Shown: positions 35,073 to 43,797 of the stretch, in pieces
Layout: every line of letters begins with the position of its first letter
How positions within the stretch are numbered: position 1 is the stretch's first letter
DNA from: Chitinophagaceae bacterium
GTDB lineage: Bacteria > Bacteroidota > Bacteroidia > Chitinophagales > Chitinophagaceae
Assembly (NCBI GenBank): GCA_016722465.1
Contig: JADKJC010000013.1
Span: forward strand, 1,178,001-1,242,000
DNA length: 64,000 nt
Direction of reading: 5' to 3'
Notes under the pieces: model-generated
Told to the model about the DNA's origin: nothing
What the model saw: the letters and a program-made list of their open reading frames with translations, nothing else
The model's database searches: none
Position numbers and translations under genes: made by a program

Positions 35073-37637
35073 ATGGCGAAAAATCTGTTGATAGTTGAGT
35101 CCCCTGCGAAGGCAAAAACAATTGAAGGAATTTTAGGAAAAGACTTTGAAGTGAAGAGTTGCTTTGGCCATATACGTGACCTGGAGAAGAATGATATGGG
35201 TATAGATGTGGCCAATAATTTTGAACCCAAATACATCATCTCACCTGAAAAAACAAAAGTGGTAAGCGACCTGCGGGCACTGGCAAAAAAAAGTGATGAA
35301 GTATGGCTGGCATCGGATGAGGACCGTGAAGGAGAAAGCATCAGTTGGCATTTGGCAGAAGTATTGAAACTCGATCCCAAGACAACCAAACGCATCGTAT
35401 TTCATGAGATCACCAAACCTGCCATACAAAAAGCGGTGCAAAATCCACGGTTAATAAATATGGATTTGGTAAATGCCCAGCAGGCAAGGCGTGTGGTGGA
35501 CAGGCTGGTGGGGTTTGAATTAAGCCCTGTGTTGTGGCGTAAGATTGGTATGAAAGGTGGCCTGAGTGCAGGCCGGGTACAAAGTGTGGCAGTAAAATTA
35601 ATTGCAGAAAGAGAAAGAGAGATCAACCAGTTTAATGCTACCAGCAGTTTTAAAGTGGAAGCATCCCTGGCTGCAAAAGATATCAATGACCGGTCGGTTA
35701 CTTTTAAAGCTGAAGGCAGCAAATACAATACTGCAGATGATGCAGAAAAATTTTTACAATCCTGCATCGGTGCCAGTTACAAAGTAAAAGACATACAGGT
35801 AAAGCCCGGCAAACGCACACCGGCTGCGCCTTTCACCACCTCAACTTTACAACAGGAAGCAAGCAGGAAACTCGGGTATGGCGTAAGCAAAACCATGTTG
35901 CTGGCGCAAAAGCTGTACGAAAGTGGTAAGATAACCTACATGCGTACCGATAGTGTGAACCTGGGCGATACAGCCATGGAAGGAATTACAGCAGCCATCC
36001 GTAATAATTACGGAGACAGGTACCTGCAGGTGCGTAAATACAAAAACAAGAATGAAAGTGCACAGGAAGCGCATGAAGCCATCAGGCCAACCTACATGGA
36101 AAATCCATCCGTAGATGATTTTGATACGGCAAGATTATATGAACTAATCTGGAAAAGAACCATCGCCAGCCAGATGGCTGATGCAGAACTTGAAAAGACA
36201 ACTGCTAAAATCAGTATCAGTACCAATAACGATGATCTGACTGCAAGTGGTGAAGTGATAAAGTTTGACGGGTTTTTAAAAGTATACATGGAAAGCAGTG
36301 ATGATGATGACAACGAAACTGCTGAAGGCGATGAAAGCCGTTTACCAAACTTAACCATCGGCCAGCCGCTTGAGTTTAAGCAAATGGCAGCAACAGAAAG
36401 ATTCACCCGGCCTGCACCAAGATATACAGAGGCATCGCTGGTAAAAAAACTGGAAGAACTGGGTATCGGCAGGCCGAGTACTTATGCGCCAACCATCTCT
36501 ACTATTATTAAGAGAACGTATGTAGAGAAAAAGGATAAAGAAGGTGTGAAGAGAGATTTCAGGGTACTGCAACTGAAAGACGACAAGATCAGCAGCATCA
36601 CTTCACAGGAAAATACCGGTGCAGAAAAATCAAAGTTATTCCCTACCGATCTTGGCCTGGTAGTAACCGATTTTTTAAACCAGCATTTTGATAAAGTGAT
36701 GGATTACTCTTTTACGGCTGAGATAGAAAAAGAGTTTGATGAAATTGCTGATGGCAAATTGGTATGGAATACAATGGTAGCTGATTTTTATAAGCCATTT
36801 CATGAAGGTGTAGAACATACGTTGGAAAATGCAGAAAGAGCAGTTGGTGAAAGAGCATTGGGCAATGATGAGAACGGCAAACCGGTGATTGCAAGAATGG
36901 GCCGCTATGGCCCGATGGTACAACTGGGTGTAACCACAGATGAAGAAAAACCAAAATTCGCCAAGCTGAAAGCAGGACAGAGCATCGAAACCATTACCAT
37001 GGAAGAAGCGATGGAACTCTTTAAGCTGCCGATCACACTGGGTGAATATGAAGGGCTGGAAGTAGCCGTGAATGTAGGCCGCTTTGGACCCTATGTAAAA
37101 TTTGGTGAACAGTTCATTTCCATACCTAAAGGAGAAGACCTGTTTGAAGTGGATTTACCAAGAGCTATCGAGATCATTACTGCCAAGCAGGTGGAAGACG
37201 CACCGATCGGTTTTTATGAAGAGAAACCCATCACCAAGGGGAAGGGAAGATTTGGACCTTTCATTAAGTGGAATGACATGTTCATCAATATTCCGAGGGC
37301 TTACAACTTTGATACGCTCACACAAAAGGATTGCAATGAGCTGATAGAAAAGAAGATTGAGAAAGAAGCCAACCGTTTTATACAGCAATGGCCTGCAGAA
37401 AAAATTTCCATTGAAAATGGCCGCTGGGGTGCATTTATACGCTTTAATAAAAAAATGCTGAAGCTGTTTAACAAAGATGATAAAACAAAATACAGCCCTG
37501 AAGAGCTGGCAGTGATTGATCTTGAAACCATCAAGAAAATGATCGTAGCGCAGGATCCAAAGGCTTTTGACAAAAAAACGCCGGCAAAAAAGGCAGCAGC
37601 TAAAAAAGCAGCTCCAAAAAAGCCTGCGAAAAGATAG
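35073..37637 (+). CDS. topA: DNA topoisomerase I
   Basis: A type IA topoisomerase that relaxes negative supercoils. The 854-residue protein has the Toprim start LLIVESPAKAKTIEGILGK, the acidic ASDEDREGESISWHL (about residues 82-96), and the active-site Tyr in KITYMRTDSVN (about 290). The C-terminus has four Toprim_C repeats (GRYGPMVQLG, GRFGPYVKFG, GRFGPFIKWN, GRWGAFIRFN) in place of zinc fingers, the normal Bacteroidota form, and then a Lys/Ala-rich histone H1-like tail (KKAAAKKAAPKKPAKR) that probably binds DNA. Full length and intact. Confidence 0.96.
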   Translation: MAKNLLIVESPAKAKTIEGILGKDFEVKSCFGHIRDLEKNDMGIDVANNFEPKYIISPEKTKVVSDLRALAKKSDEVWLASDEDREGESISWHLAEVLKLDPKTTKRIVFHEITKPAIQKAVQNPRLINMDLVNAQQARRVVDRLVGFELSPVLWRKIGMKGGLSAGRVQSVAVKLIAEREREINQFNATSSFKVEASLAAKDINDRSVTFKAEGSKYNTADDAEKFLQSCIGASYKVKDIQVKPGKRTPAAPFTTSTLQQEASRKLGYGVSKTMLLAQKLYESGKITYMRTDSVNLGDTAMEGITAAIRNNYGDRYLQVRKYKNKNESAQEAHEAIRPTYMENPSVDDFDTARLYELIWKRTIASQMADAELEKTTAKISISTNNDDLTASGEVIKFDGFLKVYMESSDDDDNETAEGDESRLPNLTIGQPLEFKQMAATERFTRPAPRYTEASLVKKLEELGIGRPSTYAPTISTIIKRTYVEKKDKEGVKRDFRVLQLKDDKISSITSQENTGAEKSKLFPTDLGLVVTDFLNQHFDKVMDYSFTAEIEKEFDEIADGKLVWNTMVADFYKPFHEGVEHTLENAERAVGERALGNDENGKPVIARMGRYGPMVQLGVTTDEEKPKFAKLKAGQSIETITMEEAMELFKLPITLGEYEGLEVAVNVGRFGPYVKFGEQFISIPKGEDLFEVDLPRAIEIITAKQVEDAPIGFYEEKPITKGKGRFGPFIKWNDMFINIPRAYNFDTLTQKDCNELIEKKIEKEANRFIQQWPAEKISIENGRWGAFIRFNKKMLKLFNKDDKTKYSPEELAVIDLETIKKMIVAQDPKAFDKKTPAKKAAAKKAAPKKPAKR

Positions 37638-37741
37638 TACAGATTGAAAATTATATTATAAGAGATTCAGTATCCTATGAATTGAGCGGCCATGAGTTGC
37701 ACAACCTTTCAGGGCTGTGATAAATGAAACAATCTTTTTCA

Positions 37742-37776
37742 GGGCTTTAGCCCCTATATTCTTTGGGCTAAAGCCC
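37742..37776. repeat. double palindrome GGGCTTTAGCCC ... GGGCTAAAGCCC
   Basis: GGGCTTTAGCCC (37742-37753) and GGGCTAAAGCCC (37765-37776) are exact inverse complements 11 bp apart, and each is itself nearly self-complementary. It lies about 100 bp downstream of topA. This kind of GGGCTTTAGCCC unit recurs in Bacteroidota intergenic regions; here it may end topA transcription. Confidence 0.65.
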
Positions 37777-37883
37777 ATGTTTTATAACCTATTTTTATCC
37801 ATGCCCAGAACGCAGGGCAGTTCAAGAATGGGGCAATTCCGGGGTTAGTAAAAACCAAACAACCTGACAACAAAATTTCTTGC

Positions 37884-38441
37884 ATGATCTCTGTAAAGTA
37901 TTCTCTCACCAAAGATGATTACATCAGCTACTATCTTTACATGATGTGGGATGCACCGGAGCGGAAGACATCAAGATTGAAATATTATAGCCGTCAAATT
38001 TTGGTGAATGGAGGAATCATAGCAATTCTTGCTTACACAGATGTGTTCAGGTATAATCCAACTACTTTGTACATCTACGCAGGCATATTGCTTTTGATAA
38101 CAGCGATGCAGATATTTAGTGCCCGTATCAATGTAAAAAAACAGGCGCAGAAAATCACTGACAATGAAGGCAATCAATCATTTTTCGTTGAAACACAATT
38201 TGACATCAGTGAAGCAGGTATCTCCAGGAAAGATGAAAACCAGGAATCGAAAACACAATGGAAAGCCTTTATAAAAAAACAGGAAACCCCTGAGTACTAT
38301 TTTCTATTCACCAGTTCCATACAGGCGCTCATTCTTCCCAAACGTATTTTTAAGAGCAGTGAAGAAAAGCAGCAATTTGAAAAACTACTGACAAAGCATT
38401 TATCTTTTGATGCGGAACTGGGTCATTTGATCAAGAGCTGA
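37884..38441 (+). CDS. YcxB-like membrane protein
   Basis: A 185-residue protein with one or two central hydrophobic helices (LVNGGIIAILAYTDVF and LYIYAGILLLITAMQIF, about residues 36-75) and a C-terminal YcxB-like domain, FDISEAGISRKDENQESKTQ followed by FIKKQETPEYYFLFTSSIQALILPKRIF. Members are small membrane proteins of unknown role. It stands alone between topA and the convergent TPR gene. Confidence 0.75.
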   Translation: MISVKYSLTKDDYISYYLYMMWDAPERKTSRLKYYSRQILVNGGIIAILAYTDVFRYNPTTLYIYAGILLLITAMQIFSARINVKKQAQKITDNEGNQSFFVETQFDISEAGISRKDENQESKTQWKAFIKKQETPEYYFLFTSSIQALILPKRIFKSSEEKQQFEKLLTKHLSFDAELGHLIKS

Positions 38442-38526
38442 AAAATGATTAAAGATAAGTGGCCTGTATTAACATTACAGAACTTAACCGCCCACTACTT
38501 ATTACTTATTACTTACTACTCCACCT

Positions 38527-38838
38527 CTATTCCTCAATATCCTCCAGCGCTGCCTGCAGTTCATTGTACGAATGGTTGTCCCCAGCCCTTTTCGCTTCTT
38601 CCATTCCTCTTTTATAAACCCTGATAGCCCTTTCAAAATCAGCCACCCTTTCCAGCAATTTCCCCAGGTGATAATATGACCCGATGTAGGTTGGTTCCCT
38701 CAGCAGTATCTCGTTAAACAATTTCCGGGCTTCCTCGTCATTACCGATCTTGATGTATTCCAGTGCCAGCGCATGCTGTAGAAAGCTGTCCTTGTCCGAT
38801 GTCTTCATGTACTCCAGTAATTTCTCTATCCTGCTCAT
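38527..38838 (-). CDS. small TPR protein
   Basis: A 103-residue protein starting at ATG 38838 (MSRIEKLLEYMK). The open frame runs upstream to 39075, but that part overlaps the promoter region and start of etfB and is not coding. Two tetratricopeptide repeats are visible: HALALEYIKIGNDEEARKLF, SYYHLGKLLERVADFERAIRVY. TPR units mediate protein contacts; the partner is unknown. Divergent from etfB across 130 bp. Confidence 0.8.
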   Translation of the reverse strand: MSRIEKLLEYMKTSDKDSFLQHALALEYIKIGNDEEARKLFNEILLREPTYIGSYYHLGKLLERVADFERAIRVYKRGMEEAKRAGDNHSYNELQAALEDIEE

Positions 38839-38871
38839 TACACAAATATTTTTTTTATATCCGGTTAAAAA

Positions 38872-38894
38872 TAACTTTGCAACCACTATCTTTG
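38872..38894 (+). promoter_or_regulatory. two tandem -7-like elements upstream of etfB
   Basis: TAACTTTG (38872-38879) and TATCTTTG (38887-38894) both match the Bacteroidota -7 consensus TAnnTTTG. No exact -33 TTTG is spaced correctly, so which one is used is open. The etfB ATG is at 38969. Confidence 0.5.
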
Positions 38895-38968
38895 CATTAG
38901 TTGCATAAACAACTAAAATAAACGATTGCTCAATAATTCTCTCCAAAAAACGCATTAAACAGATACGT

Positions 38969-39712
38969 ATGAAGATTTTAGTTTGCATCAGCAAAACGCC
39001 TGACACCACTGCAAAAATAGCCTTCGCCGATAACAATACGAAATTCGTGGCCGATGGTGTGCAGTGGATCATCAATCCCTACGACGAATGGTATGCACTG
39101 GTACGTGCTATTGAACTCAAAGAAGCAGATGCTTCCACTTCCATTCATTTGGTAACAGTAGGTGCTGCAGATACTGAGCCCATCATCCGCAAAGCACTGG
39201 CACTGGGCGGCGATGAAGCCATTCGGGTGAATGCCGACAGTCATGATAGTTTTTACATCGCTTCGCAAATTGCCGAAGTGGCAAAGCAGGGCGGATACGA
39301 CCTCATCTTCACCGGTAAAGAAACCATTGATTACAATGGTTCTTCTATTGGCGGTATGGTAGCTGAACTACTCGATATGCCTTATCTGTCACTTGCAACA
39401 AAACTGGATATTTCAGGAACGGATGTAACCGTGATAAGGGAAACAGATGGTGGTGAAGAAACCAACAAAGCAACACTACCTGTTGTAGTAAGTTGCCAGA
39501 AAGGAATGGCCGAACAACGCATTCCCAACATGAAAGGCATCATGGGTGCAAGAACAAAACCATTGAAAGTAAATGAACCAATTGCAGTGGATGCATTAAC
39601 TTCCATTGCATCGTTTGATCTTCCACCTGCCAAAGCCGGTGTAAAACTGGTGTCAGCAGATAACCCTGAAGAACTGGTAAGGTTACTTCATGAAGAAGCG
39701 AAAGTTTTTTAG
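38969..39712 (+). CDS. etfB: electron transfer flavoprotein subunit beta
   Basis: EtfB pairs with EtfA to carry electrons from acyl-CoA and other dehydrogenases to the quinone pool; it binds AMP. The 247-residue protein has the family opening ICISKTPDTTAKIAFADNN, the nucleotide-binding NPYDEWYALVRAIELKE, and the signature LFTGKETIDYNGSSIGGMVAELL (in two parts around residues 112-134), as well as the C-terminal VRLLHEEAKVF. Intact. It is separated from etfA by 473 bp that hold an unrelated four-helix-bundle gene, so the pair is probably one transcription unit with an insertion. Confidence 0.95.
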   Translation: MKILVCISKTPDTTAKIAFADNNTKFVADGVQWIINPYDEWYALVRAIELKEADASTSIHLVTVGAADTEPIIRKALALGGDEAIRVNADSHDSFYIASQIAEVAKQGGYDLIFTGKETIDYNGSSIGGMVAELLDMPYLSLATKLDISGTDVTVIRETDGGEETNKATLPVVVSCQKGMAEQRIPNMKGIMGARTKPLKVNEPIAVDALTSIASFDLPPAKAGVKLVSADNPEELVRLLHEEAKVF

Positions 39713-39714
39713 TT

Positions 39715-39758
39715 GAGAATTGATAATGGGATAATTGATAATTATTTTAACTTAAGTG
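39715..39758. repeat. AT-rich repeat, left flank of the four-helix-bundle gene
   Basis: TTGAGAATTGATAATGGGAT and then AATTGATAATTATTTTAAC. Its ATAATTGATAATT unit is the inverse complement of the AATTATCAATTAT units on the other side of the inserted gene (40152-40186), so the gene has terminal inverted-repeat-like flanks. Confidence 0.6.
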
Positions 39759-39794
39759 TTCAATCATCAGTTATAACCCATAAATCAGTCAATT

Positions 39795-40151
39795 ATGAAA
39801 CAGAATATTTTGAAAGAAAAAAGTTTTGCATTTGCTGTAAGGATAGTCAATCTTTATAAATACTTAAAGAAGCAACATGGCGAGTACATAATATCTCAGC
39901 AACTCATTCGAAGTGGCACTTCTGTGGGCGCTTTGATAAGAGAAGCTGAACATGCAGAGAGTACTAAAGACTTTATTCATAAACTTAATGTTGGTTTAAA
40001 AGAAGCCAACGAATCGAAATACTGGCTGGATTTATTAGCAGCAACAGATTTTTTAACAACCGATATGTTTGACTCATTGAACCGGGATTGCGAAGAACTT
40101 TTAAAATTGCTGATTGCAAGCGTAAAAACAAGTAAACTAAAACTCAAATAG
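39795..40151 (+). CDS. four-helix-bundle protein of the 23S rRNA intervening-sequence family (TIGR02436)
   Basis: A 118-residue helical protein with the family hallmarks: LKEKSFAFAVRIVNLYKYLK, QQLIRSGTSVGALIREAEHA, STKDFIHKLNVGLKEANESK and YWLDLLAATDFL, about residues 6-85. Relatives were first seen in intervening sequences of 23S rRNA genes but in Bacteroidota they mostly lie between genes, flanked by repeats. Here the gene sits between etfB and etfA in the same direction, with AT-rich inverted repeats on both sides. The biochemical role is unknown; the setting suggests a small mobile unit. Confidence 0.9.
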   Translation: MKQNILKEKSFAFAVRIVNLYKYLKKQHGEYIISQQLIRSGTSVGALIREAEHAESTKDFIHKLNVGLKEANESKYWLDLLAATDFLTTDMFDSLNRDCEELLKLLIASVKTSKLKLK

Positions 40152-40186
40152 ATTATCAATTATCAATTAAAAAATTATCAATTATA
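40152..40186. repeat. AT-rich repeat, right flank of the four-helix-bundle gene
   Basis: GATTATCAATTATCAATTAA followed by AAAATTATCAATTAT, abutting the etfA start codon. It is the inverse of the left flank at 39715-39758 and related to repeats at 42749-42862. Confidence 0.6.
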
Positions 40187-41139
40187 TGGTATTAGTTTTT
40201 TTAGATATTGCAGATGGACATGTAAGAAAAGCTTCGATAGAAGCAACCTGCTATGCATCAAAACTTGCTGAACAATTGGGAACAACAGCCGAAGGAATTG
40301 TGCTGGGCAGCACAACCGAAGACTTAACAACTTTAGGTAAATATGGAATTAGTAAAGTCCATACAGTAAGCAACGCATCACTCAACCAACTCGATGCACA
40401 GGTATATACCAAAGTAATTGCGGAAGCTGCAGCCGGTGCTGATGTAATTGTGCTTTCCAACAACATCACCGGTAAAGCCATTGCAGCAAGATTAAGTGCA
40501 AGACTGAAAGCAGGGCTTGTTACCGGAGCTGTTGCACTACCAGATACCAGCAATGGATTCGTGGTAAAGAAAAATGTATTCAGCGGAAAGGCATTTGCCA
40601 ATGTGGCCATCAATACAGCAAAAAAAATCATTGCGCTTAACCCCAACTCCTACTCCATCATTACAGGTGAAGGGGTTGCTGAAGTAGCTGAATTAAATAT
40701 AGCAGTGGATGCCGCCAACGTGCAGGTAACGGCAAGCAGTAAGGTAGAAGGCGATGTACCGTTGACAGAAGCTGAAATTGTAGTAAGTGGTGGACGTGGA
40801 TTAAAAGGCCCTGAGAACTGGGGTCTGGTTACTGACCTTGCAAAAGTACTGGGAGCAGCCACTGCATGCAGCCGCCCTGTTGCGGATATACACTGGCGCC
40901 CACACCATGAGCATGTGGGACAAACAGGTATTGCCATTGCACCCAACTTATACATCGCTATCGGTATCTCCGGTGCTATCCAGCATCTGGCAGGTGTTAA
41001 CCGCAGCAAAACAATTGTGGTGATCAACAAAGACCCTGAAGCGCCATTTTTTAAAGCAGCAGATTACGGTATTGTTGGCGATGCTTTTGAAGTGGTACCA
41101 AAAATTACGGAAGCCATTAAGAAATTGAAAGGGGTGTGA
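40186..41139 (+). CDS. etfA: electron transfer flavoprotein subunit alpha
   Basis: EtfA binds FAD and forms the EtfAB heterodimer. The 317-residue protein has the N-terminal ETF fold and the FAD-binding C-terminal domain: VVSGGRGLKGPENWGLVTDL, then GAATACSRPVADIHWRPHHEHVGQTG in parts, then IAIGISGAIQHLAGVNRSK and VINKDPEAPFFKAADYGIVGD. Normal length and intact. The start at 40186 directly follows the AT-rich repeat, so the original leader has probably been replaced. Confidence 0.95.
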   Translation: MVLVFLDIADGHVRKASIEATCYASKLAEQLGTTAEGIVLGSTTEDLTTLGKYGISKVHTVSNASLNQLDAQVYTKVIAEAAAGADVIVLSNNITGKAIAARLSARLKAGLVTGAVALPDTSNGFVVKKNVFSGKAFANVAINTAKKIIALNPNSYSIITGEGVAEVAELNIAVDAANVQVTASSKVEGDVPLTEAEIVVSGGRGLKGPENWGLVTDLAKVLGAATACSRPVADIHWRPHHEHVGQTGIAIAPNLYIAIGISGAIQHLAGVNRSKTIVVINKDPEAPFFKAADYGIVGDAFEVVPKITEAIKKLKGV

Positions 41140-41170
41140 TTCTTTGAGCCGGACAGTTGCTCTTTAATCA

Positions 41171-41197
41171 GCTTCATTGGCGTCGCACTCTTGTACT
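41171..41197 (-). repeat. 27-bp dispersed repeat, copy 2
   Basis: The complement starts AGTACAAGAGTGCGACGCCA and matches 5846-5872 at about 23 of 27 positions. It lies in the gap after etfA. The following CTTGTACTGAATACC also resembles the flank of the hairpin repeat at 45611-45628. Confidence 0.55.
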
Positions 41198-41280
41198 GAA
41201 TACCTTTATTCATCTCTCATTAAATTATAGAGAACCATAGCAATAGCTGTGGTTTTTTTATATTTGGAGAAACAAACAAC

Positions 41281-42120
41281 ATGAGAACTCTTATAACCCT
41301 TTTTATTATTCTGATTGGCAATTCAATTTCAGCACAAAAGAACTTTGAAGGAAAGATAAACTACAAAATGAATTCCAATAGCCAGGATACAAGTACCAGC
41401 ATTACAGCTTACTTTGGCAAACAAAAAATAAAAGCAGTATTTAAACAGCGTGACAGTATCAAAAACAAAAAAGATGACCTGCTCATCGACTTTGAAAACG
41501 GGGTTGTTAATTACATTAATGCTGAAAAAAATACGTACAGAACTATAAAATTACAGGACATGGAAATGGATAGGATGCCTGCTTTAAAGCCATTTCCTGA
41601 AAAAAATAAACAGTTGCTTGGTTATAACTGCACTGCCTATATTACAACGGATACCAGCAAAAATGAATATATTTCGTTTACCCCTTTTTATTTCTGGTAT
41701 GCCGATTCACTATTTTTTAAGGTTAAAAACGAGTACAGCAATATTGATATGGTTCCCATATTTACCAATGGCAACACGGTAGGAATGGGAATGCAAATGA
41801 ACCTGGGCAATGGAAGGGGAGAAGTATATATTGAACTTACTCCTGTATCCATCTTGAAGGAAACAATCCCGGATTCTGTTTTCAGCTTAGCCAGACTTCA
41901 GTTTGAAAGAAAATACATTGAAAGTTCAAGTACGCTTGCAGACTCTACCCAGATACTTGTTGATTCGATATCAAGATTAATTCAACAAGCGGCAGATAGT
42001 GTAGTAAAGATGATAGAGAAACAGGCAAAGATTGGTAAAAAATCACCCTCCCGAAAAACCGCCTCCAAAAATACCCACAAACAACCCACAAAACCCTCTG
42101 CAACAAAGCCAAAAGAATAA
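41281..42120 (+). CDS. secreted DUF4412-like protein
   Basis: A 279-residue exported protein (signal peptide MRTLITLFIILIGNSISAQ). The mature part resembles DUF4412/LolA-like folds: FEGKINYKMNSNSQDTSTSI, AYFGKQKIKAVFKQRDSIK, then NYINAEKNTYRTIKL and GYNCTAYITTDTS, which recall the pattern of strand-plus-cofactor-free lipoprotein carriers. The C-terminal 60 residues are a Ser/Lys/Pro-rich tail (KKSPSRKTASKNTHKQPTKP). Function unknown; the family call is tentative. Confidence 0.6.
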   Translation: MRTLITLFIILIGNSISAQKNFEGKINYKMNSNSQDTSTSITAYFGKQKIKAVFKQRDSIKNKKDDLLIDFENGVVNYINAEKNTYRTIKLQDMEMDRMPALKPFPEKNKQLLGYNCTAYITTDTSKNEYISFTPFYFWYADSLFFKVKNEYSNIDMVPIFTNGNTVGMGMQMNLGNGRGEVYIELTPVSILKETIPDSVFSLARLQFERKYIESSSTLADSTQILVDSISRLIQQAADSVVKMIEKQAKIGKKSPSRKTASKNTHKQPTKPSATKPKE

Positions 42121-42160
42121 GTTACATATTAAAAAATGCCTTAGTTTCGTACCCTGAAAT

Positions 42161-42748
42161 ATGAAAAAAATAGAACTGGAAATAGTAGCCCTTTCTCACA
42201 GCATTACCCAAACACATTCCTATGCCGTAGTGCTGGGGGAATTGAATGGATTACGCAGGTTGCCCATCGTTATTGGTGGTTTTGAAGCACAAGCCATTGC
42301 CGTTGCCCTGGAACGGATGAATCCCAGCCGCCCATTGACCCATGACCTGATGAAGAATTTTATGCTGGCATTTAATGTGGAGTTGCATGAAGTGATCATC
42401 AACGACCTGCAGGAAGGTATCTTTTACAGCAAGCTCGTTTGCAGCAGCGAAAATGACACAGTGGAAATCGATTCCCGTACTTCTGATGCATTGGCTCTGG
42501 CCGTTCGCTTTGGCTGCCCCATTTACACTTACGAAAATATTTTAGAAAGCGCCGGCATACTGATGGAAAACGATGAAAAGAAAAAAGCGGCTACCGCCAG
42601 CCAGCCTGTTACCAGCGACAGCAGCCGGGAAGATCTGAAATCCCTTTCCCTGGAAGAACTCAACAGCCTGCTTACCGAAGTGCTGGAGCAGGAAGATTAC
42701 CTGAAAGCTATCGCCATCAGGGATGAAATCAATACAAGGAAAAAGTAA
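42161..42748 (+). CDS. bifunctional nuclease domain (DUF151) protein with a UVR motif
   Basis: A 195-residue cytoplasmic protein with an N-terminal DUF151/BFN domain (LPIVIGGFEAQAIAVALERM, about residues 34-53, and VEIDSRTSDALALAVRFGCP, about 101-120) and a C-terminal UvrB/UvrC-type helical motif (LNSLLTEVLEQEDYLKAIAI, ending RDEINTRKK). The two are joined by an Ala/Ser/Asp-rich linker. This pairing is widespread in Bacteroidota; the domain has been reported to have nuclease activity in a plant homologue, but a bacterial role is not settled. Confidence 0.88.
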   Translation: MKKIELEIVALSHSITQTHSYAVVLGELNGLRRLPIVIGGFEAQAIAVALERMNPSRPLTHDLMKNFMLAFNVELHEVIINDLQEGIFYSKLVCSSENDTVEIDSRTSDALALAVRFGCPIYTYENILESAGILMENDEKKKAATASQPVTSDSSREDLKSLSLEELNSLLTEVLEQEDYLKAIAIRDEINTRKK

Positions 42749-42862
42749 GTAGTGGATAATTGATTAATTGATAATTCTTCAAATTACTAAGTGCTTATTT
42801 AATTTAATGCAGCCTGCATATTCAACCACTATCAATTAAACCATTATCAATTATCAATTAAA
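42749..42862. repeat. AT-rich TTGATAATT/AATTATCAA repeats before ispE
   Basis: TGGATAATTGATTAATTGAT at the left and ACCATTATCAATTATCAATT at the right form an inverted pair around a short T/A-rich core, without a gene between them. They are the same repeat family that flanks the four-helix-bundle gene, so this may be an empty or decayed site. Confidence 0.55.
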
Positions 42863-43699
42863 ATGGTTGTTTTCCCCAATTGCAAGATCAATATCGGTTT
42901 AAATATCCTCGGTAAAAGGCCCGATGGCTACCACAATTTAGAAACCGTTTTCATCCCCATTCCATTAAAAGAAACTCTTGAGATCATCCGTTCAACGAAA
43001 AATACAACAGATGTAATTTTCAGTCATTCAGGTATTGCTGTAGATGGCAACATCAACGATAACCTCTGTGTAAAAGCATACCATTTATTAAAAAAAGATT
43101 TCCCTCAACTACCTTCCATACAAATGCATTTACACAAAGCCATTCCCATGGGTGCAGGCCTTGGTGGCGGCTCTGCAGATGGCGCATTTGCACTGCAATT
43201 ACTCAATGATAAATTCAAACTGAACTTATCTGCCAATCAGTTAATTGACTATGCACTGCAACTCGGCAGTGATTGCCCTTTCTTCATCATCAATCACCCC
43301 TGCTTTGCTGCCGGCCGTGGTGAGCAACTTGAACCGGTGAGCATTTCCCTTGCTGGCTATCAATTAATGCTGATCAATCCGGGCATTCATGTCAACACAG
43401 GCTGGGCCTTTGCACAATTAAGCAATCAACCGGTAGCAAACAGGCAGTTAAAGAACCTGAAGCAGCACATACAGGAGCCCCTGCAAAACTGGCGCAATAC
43501 CATTGTAAATGATTTTGAAGGGGTAGTATTTAAAGCACATCCGCAACTGCAGCAAATAAAAGATGAACTTTACCATAACCAGGCTGTGTATGCAGCCATG
43601 AGTGGCAGTGGCAGCACCATGTTTGGCCTGTTTGAAAAAAGTGCCATTCCCAATTTCCAATTCCCCAGCCCCTGGTTTGTAAAACACTTTTTGTTGTAG
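42863..43699 (+). CDS. ispE: 4-diphosphocytidyl-2-C-methyl-D-erythritol kinase
   Basis: IspE phosphorylates CDP-methylerythritol in the non-mevalonate isoprenoid pathway. The 278-residue GHMP kinase has FPNCKINIGLNILGKRPDGY (substrate site, about residues 4-23), the ATP loop PMGAGLGGGSADGAFAL (about 95-111), and the C-terminal motif AAMSGSGSTMFGLFE. Usual length. The start codon directly follows an AT-rich repeat. Confidence 0.95.
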   Translation: MVVFPNCKINIGLNILGKRPDGYHNLETVFIPIPLKETLEIIRSTKNTTDVIFSHSGIAVDGNINDNLCVKAYHLLKKDFPQLPSIQMHLHKAIPMGAGLGGGSADGAFALQLLNDKFKLNLSANQLIDYALQLGSDCPFFIINHPCFAAGRGEQLEPVSISLAGYQLMLINPGIHVNTGWAFAQLSNQPVANRQLKNLKQHIQEPLQNWRNTIVNDFEGVVFKAHPQLQQIKDELYHNQAVYAAMSGSGSTMFGLFEKSAIPNFQFPSPWFVKHFLL

Positions 43700-43797
43700 A
43701 ACTGTTACAATTTTTAATAAAACAGCTCCTTTTTTACCAGCGGTGGCTGTATATGCCACCATTATAATAAATTGCAGCCCTGATAAAAAATCCAGGT

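Noticed and set aside
38839..39075. N-terminal extension of the TPR protein to 182 aa
   Set aside because: It overlaps etfB and its promoter, and the sequence lacks coding character.
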